DNA from: Flavobacteriaceae bacterium UBA3159
GTDB lineage: Bacteria > Bacteroidota > Bacteroidia > Flavobacteriales > Flavobacteriaceae
Length of the DNA: 9,704 bases
Reading direction: 5' to 3'
Assembly: GCA_002364535.1 (NCBI GenBank)
Contig: DEYL01000062.1
Location: 1,895-11,598 of the forward strand
Positions 7,202 through 9,704 of this stretch are shown piece by piece (the first letter of the stretch is position 1; every line of letters starts with the position of its first letter). The position numbers and the translations under genes are program-made. Under the pieces are notes generated by a model. It did not search any database. It was given only the letters and a program-made list of their open reading frames with translations, and had not been told where the DNA came from.

Positions 7202-8741
7202 GATTTTGTGGGTGGATGATGAAATTGAATTACTCAAACCCCATTTTTTATTTCTGGAAGGCAAGGGTTACCATACCACTGCCTGCAATAATGGTCAAGA
7301 TGCCTTGTTGATCCTCCAAGATAAATCCTTTGACGTGGTGTTGTTAGATGAAAATATGCCTGGACTCGGAGGCCTGGAAACCCTTAACGAAATTAAATTG
7401 AATTCCCCATTCCTACCGGTAATCATGATTACTAAGAATGAGGAGGAACAAATCATGGAGGAAGCCATTGGCGCCAAGATTTCAGATTATTTGATTAAAC
7501 CCGTGAATCCAAATCAAATTTTACTTGCCCTCAAGAAATTATTTGAACATAAAAATTTGATTGCCGAAAAAACCATCATCAATTACCAACAAGCTTTTCA
7601 AAGGATATCATTATCCTTAAATGAACTTCAAACACACAAAGATTGGTCAGACTTTTACATCAAAATGCTCTATTGGGAAATGGAATTGGAAGACCTGGAC
7701 GATTTGGCCATGTTGGAAATTTTCCAAAATCAAATGAAAGAGGCCAATCGCCTTTTTGGTAAGTTCATTGAAAACCATTACGAAGATTGGATTGTCAATG
7801 AATCAGGGCCTTTGATGTCCCATCAAATCCTTAAAGAAAAACTCTTTCCTCTAATCAAAAATGAATCCAGCAAGACCACGCTCATGTTGGTAATCGACAA
7901 CCTGCGTTTTGACCAATGGAAAATGATTTCTCCTATAATCGAAAATCATTACCAAAAGGAAGAGGAAACCACTTATTTCAGTATTCTCCCCACCTCAACC
8001 CACTATGCACGAAATGCAATATTCTCGGGGATGATGCCTTTAGAAATGCAAAAAACACATCCGGATTTGTGGGTCAACGAAAACGAAGAAGGGGGCAAAA
8101 ATCTTAAGGAGGCAGAATTTCTAAAAGCACAACTGGACAGGAATCGCATAAAGTCGCAATTCAGCTATTCAAAGATCACCAACCTCAAAGATGGGAAAGA
8201 ACTGGCTCAATCCCTTAACAATCAAAAAAAAGGTGATTTGATAGTGGTCGTTTATAATTTTGTGGATATGATATCCCATGCCAAAACTGAAATGGAAATC
8301 ATCAAAGAATTGGCTTCGGACAACAAGGCTTTCAGGTCTCTTACCCTATCGTGGTTCAAAAACTCTCCCCTCCTGGAAATCATTCAACAGGCCAGAAAGT
8401 TTGGCTTTAATTTGATTGTCACTACCGACCATGGGACAATCAATGTTGATCAGTCTATTAAAATCATAGGTAAACGCGACATAAGCACGAATCTTCGTTA
8501 CAAAGCTGGGCAGAGCTTTAGCTACCCCCCTAAATCCGTAATGGAAGTCAATGATCCAAAAGCACTGCAATTACCATCTTCCCATCTCAATAGTAAGTTC
8601 ATCTTCGCAAGAGAACAACAGTATTTTGTCTATCAAAATAATTTTTATCATTATGCTAATCATTTCCGAAATACGTTTCAACACGGTGGAATATCTATGG
8701 AAGAAATGATCATACCTTTTGTTGTAATGCGTCCCCGATAG
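7188..8741 (+). CDS. porX: PorX: response regulator with PglZ phosphatase-like domain (type IX secretion regulator)
   Basis: The 517 residues begin with a receiver domain (about 1-122): acidic D10-D11, phosphoacceptor D54 in LLDENMPG, T82, and K104 in LIKP. A helical linker spans about 125-220. Next comes a PglZ domain of the alkaline phosphatase superfamily, from about 230. Its metal and catalytic positions are intact: D237 (VIDNLRFD), probable nucleophile T271 (PTSTHYARN), D360 and H364 (NFVDMISH), D414-H415 (TTDHG) and H499 (QHGG). PorX of other Bacteroidota, with the sensor kinase PorY and sigma factor SigP, controls type IX secretion, and its PglZ domain is reported to cleave oligonucleotides. 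No porY is in the window. The ATG is well supported because KILWVDDE must lie near the N-terminus. I found no convincing promoter upstream. Confidence 0.95.
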   Translation: MTPIKILWVDDEIELLKPHFLFLEGKGYHTTACNNGQDALLILQDKSFDVVLLDENMPGLGGLETLNEIKLNSPFLPVIMITKNEEEQIMEEAIGAKISDYLIKPVNPNQILLALKKLFEHKNLIAEKTIINYQQAFQRISLSLNELQTHKDWSDFYIKMLYWEMELEDLDDLAMLEIFQNQMKEANRLFGKFIENHYEDWIVNESGPLMSHQILKEKLFPLIKNESSKTTLMLVIDNLRFDQWKMISPIIENHYQKEEETTYFSILPTSTHYARNAIFSGMMPLEMQKTHPDLWVNENEEGGKNLKEAEFLKAQLDRNRIKSQFSYSKITNLKDGKELAQSLNNQKKGDLIVVVYNFVDMISHAKTEMEIIKELASDNKAFRSLTLSWFKNSPLLEIIQQARKFGFNLIVTTDHGTINVDQSIKIIGKRDISTNLRYKAGQSFSYPPKSVMEVNDPKALQLPSSHLNSKFIFAREQQYFVYQNNFYHYANHFRNTFQHGGISMEEMIIPFVVMRPR

Positions 8742-8752
8742 TATTAAATTTA
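8722..8752 (+). promoter_or_regulatory. Candidate promoter for tsaE
   Basis: TTG at 8722-8724, inside the end of porX, is followed after 20 nt by TAAATTTA at 8745-8752, one mismatch from TAnnTTTG. Transcription would begin at about the ATG at 8757, so the message could be leaderless. The region is AT-rich and such matches arise easily by chance. The 15-nt gap after porX is equally compatible with read-through. Confidence 0.25.
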
Positions 8753-8756
8753 CAAT

Positions 8757-9167
8757 ATGTTTTTTAAATTTAATTTGGAGCAAATTGACCAAGCGGTCGA
8801 TTATTTAAATGAGCACCTACAAACCCCTATTGTCTGTTTTGATGGCCCAATGGGAGCAGGAAAAACAACGCTTATTTCCATCTTGTGTAAAAAATGGCAA
8901 GTCACTGATCCCATTTCCAGCCCTACCTTTTCAATTGTCAATCAATACATCAGTGCAGCCAAGGGGGGCATTTATCACTTTGACTTTTACCGACTTAAAA
9001 GTATAGATGAAGCAATGGATATCGGCATAGAAGAATATTTAGAGTCTGGAAATTTATGCCTTATTGAATGGGGAGAAAGAATCAGTCCATTGTTGCCATA
9101 CCACACCAAAGTCACCATTAGCATTAATGAAGATCAATCAAGATCACTAAATATTATTAATACATGA
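8757..9167 (+). CDS. tsaE: tRNA threonylcarbamoyladenosine biosynthesis ATPase TsaE
   Basis: TsaE is the ATPase that supports the TsaB-TsaD complex in making the t6A modification at position 37 of tRNAs that read ANN codons. The 136 residues fit the family (about 130-160). The Walker A motif GPMGAGKT is at 30-37. SSPTFSIVNQY lies at 54-64, followed by HFDFYRL at 74-80 with D76, and IEWGERI at 103-109, which acts as the Walker B-like family signature. The gene begins 15 nt after the porX stop and its stop codon overlaps the next start by 4 bp. TsaB and TsaD are not in the window. No Shine-Dalgarno site is seen before the ATG. Confidence 0.94.
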   Translation: MFFKFNLEQIDQAVDYLNEHLQTPIVCFDGPMGAGKTTLISILCKKWQVTDPISSPTFSIVNQYISAAKGGIYHFDFYRLKSIDEAMDIGIEEYLESGNLCLIEWGERISPLLPYHTKVTISINEDQSRSLNIINT

Positions 9168-9526
9168 AATTGATTTACCGTCTAGGTTTCTATATGATGG
9201 GTTTTTCTATGGGACTAATTTTTTTAGCATTCATTTTAAAAGGAAAAAAAACAAGTTGCAATTACGGACCTAACGACAGGGTAATTGCTAATCTTTCCAA
9301 AAAAGCTTGGAAACCGCAAAATAAGGTAAACAGTGCATTTGATTCTATTGCTTTGCAGGGTTTTTTAAACAAAGCCAGTGTTGATTTTGTAAAAAGCAAT
9401 ACTCAAAAAGACAGCTGTAAAACCTATTTTATCAATGGATACTGGGGCGAAAAACCCATTTCAATTAGGGTGGAGAATTGCGAAAAGTCTGTTGAAGTTC
9501 TTCAACTCAATTACCGCAGCGAATGA
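9164..9526 (+). CDS. Small membrane-anchored protein of unknown function
   Basis: This 120-residue protein has one hydrophobic segment at about residues 8-26, between basic residues on both sides (K2, R6; K26-K29), then a soluble region of about 90 residues. It has cysteines at C32, C85 and C106; C32 sits just after the membrane segment but not in a lipobox, so a lipoprotein is unlikely. The start overlaps the tsaE stop by 4 bp (ATGA), good evidence that it is translated. It recalls the small DUF4258-like proteins I associate with the tsaE-aroB interval of Bacteroidota genomes, but that is memory of gene order, not a shown match. No catalytic motif is evident. If the N-terminus is inside, the cysteines face the periplasm and could pair. 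Confidence 0.75.
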   Translation: MKLIYRLGFYMMGFSMGLIFLAFILKGKKTSCNYGPNDRVIANLSKKAWKPQNKVNSAFDSIALQGFLNKASVDFVKSNTQKDSCKTYFINGYWGEKPISIRVENCEKSVEVLQLNYRSE

Positions 9527-9558
9527 AACAAACAGTATAGTAATTCAATCTAATGTTT

Positions 9559-9566
9559 TAATTTTA
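9559..9566 (+). promoter_or_regulatory. Possible -7 element before the aroB-like gene
   Basis: TAATTTTA at 9559-9566 matches TAnnTTTG except at the last base and ends 4 nt before the ATG at 9571. No TTG lies at the expected upstream distance in the 44-nt gap, so this is weak. If real, the message would be leaderless. Confidence 0.18.
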
Positions 9567-9570
9567 CACC

Positions 9571-9704
9571 ATGAAAAAGGCAACAACGGCAATTAGCGGA
9601 AAAGGATACAAGGTTTTATTTTCTGATGAAGCCTATGTTGCTCTCCCTTTATTAATAGAAACAGAGGGCTACTCCTCTATTTTTATTCTGGTAGACAACC
9701 ATAC
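9571..9704 (+). CDS. aroB: Probable 3-dehydroquinate synthase, partial (N-terminal 44 codons)
   Basis: Only the first 44 codons are present; the gene runs off the right edge. The start reads MKKATTAISGKGYKVLF, and the last visible residues are SSIFILVDNHT. A short beta-rich opening, then a strand ending in VDxxT about 35-45 residues in, matches the N-terminal NAD-binding part of Bacteroidota AroB proteins, which make 3-dehydroquinate in the shikimate pathway. The catalytic metal-binding residues lie further downstream and cannot be checked. The gene follows the small membrane protein after 44 nt. aroB after tsaE and a small hypothetical gene agrees with gene order I recall in Flavobacteriia, which raises confidence but is not independent proof. 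Confidence 0.7.
   Translation, partial: MKKATTAISGKGYKVLFSDEAYVALPLLIETEGYSSIFILVDNH

Noticed and set aside
8346..8792. Two minus-strand frames (8346-8570 and 8571-8792)
   Set aside because: Antisense to the end of porX, and the second also to the start of tsaE. The plus-strand catalytic motifs DHG and QHGG are clear.

Overview
The window looks like chromosomal DNA of a Bacteroidota bacterium, probably Flavobacteriia or a close class. The signs are low G+C, A-rich start regions with few Shine-Dalgarno sites, a fused lpxC-fabZ gene, and PorX (a regulator tied to the type IX secretion system) next to tsaE. It is compact housekeeping sequence. I see no mobile element, CRISPR array, rRNA or tRNA.

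Minus strand, about 7156 down to 1: one tightly packed run, probably an operon. In transcription order it encodes a SAMHD1-like HD phosphohydrolase, LpxD, an LpxC-FabZ fusion, LpxA, elongation factor P, succinyl-CoA ligase alpha subunit (SucD), FabG and a prohibitin/SPFH membrane protein cut by the window edge. Most junctions are -4 to 19 nt; only efp-sucD is longer (54 nt). LpxA, LpxC and LpxD are the first enzymes of lipid A synthesis. FabG makes the 3-hydroxyacyl-ACP that LpxA and LpxD consume, and FabZ dehydrates the same intermediate toward membrane fatty acids. The run therefore holds most of the branch point between lipid A and phospholipid.

Plus strand, 7188 to the end: porX, tsaE, a small unrecognised membrane-anchored protein overlapping tsaE by 4 bp, and the first 44 codons of a probable aroB (3-dehydroquinate synthase). 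porX and the HD gene start head to head about 31 bp apart, so the control region is very short and at least one promoter must overlap coding sequence.

Nothing here is clearly an undescribed system. The points most worth a second look are the ambiguous HD start beside an A9 run, the 31-bp divergent region between two predicted nucleotide-cleaving proteins, the PGKGP tip loop of EF-P, the small protein after tsaE, and possible very short or absent leaders before tsaE and aroB.
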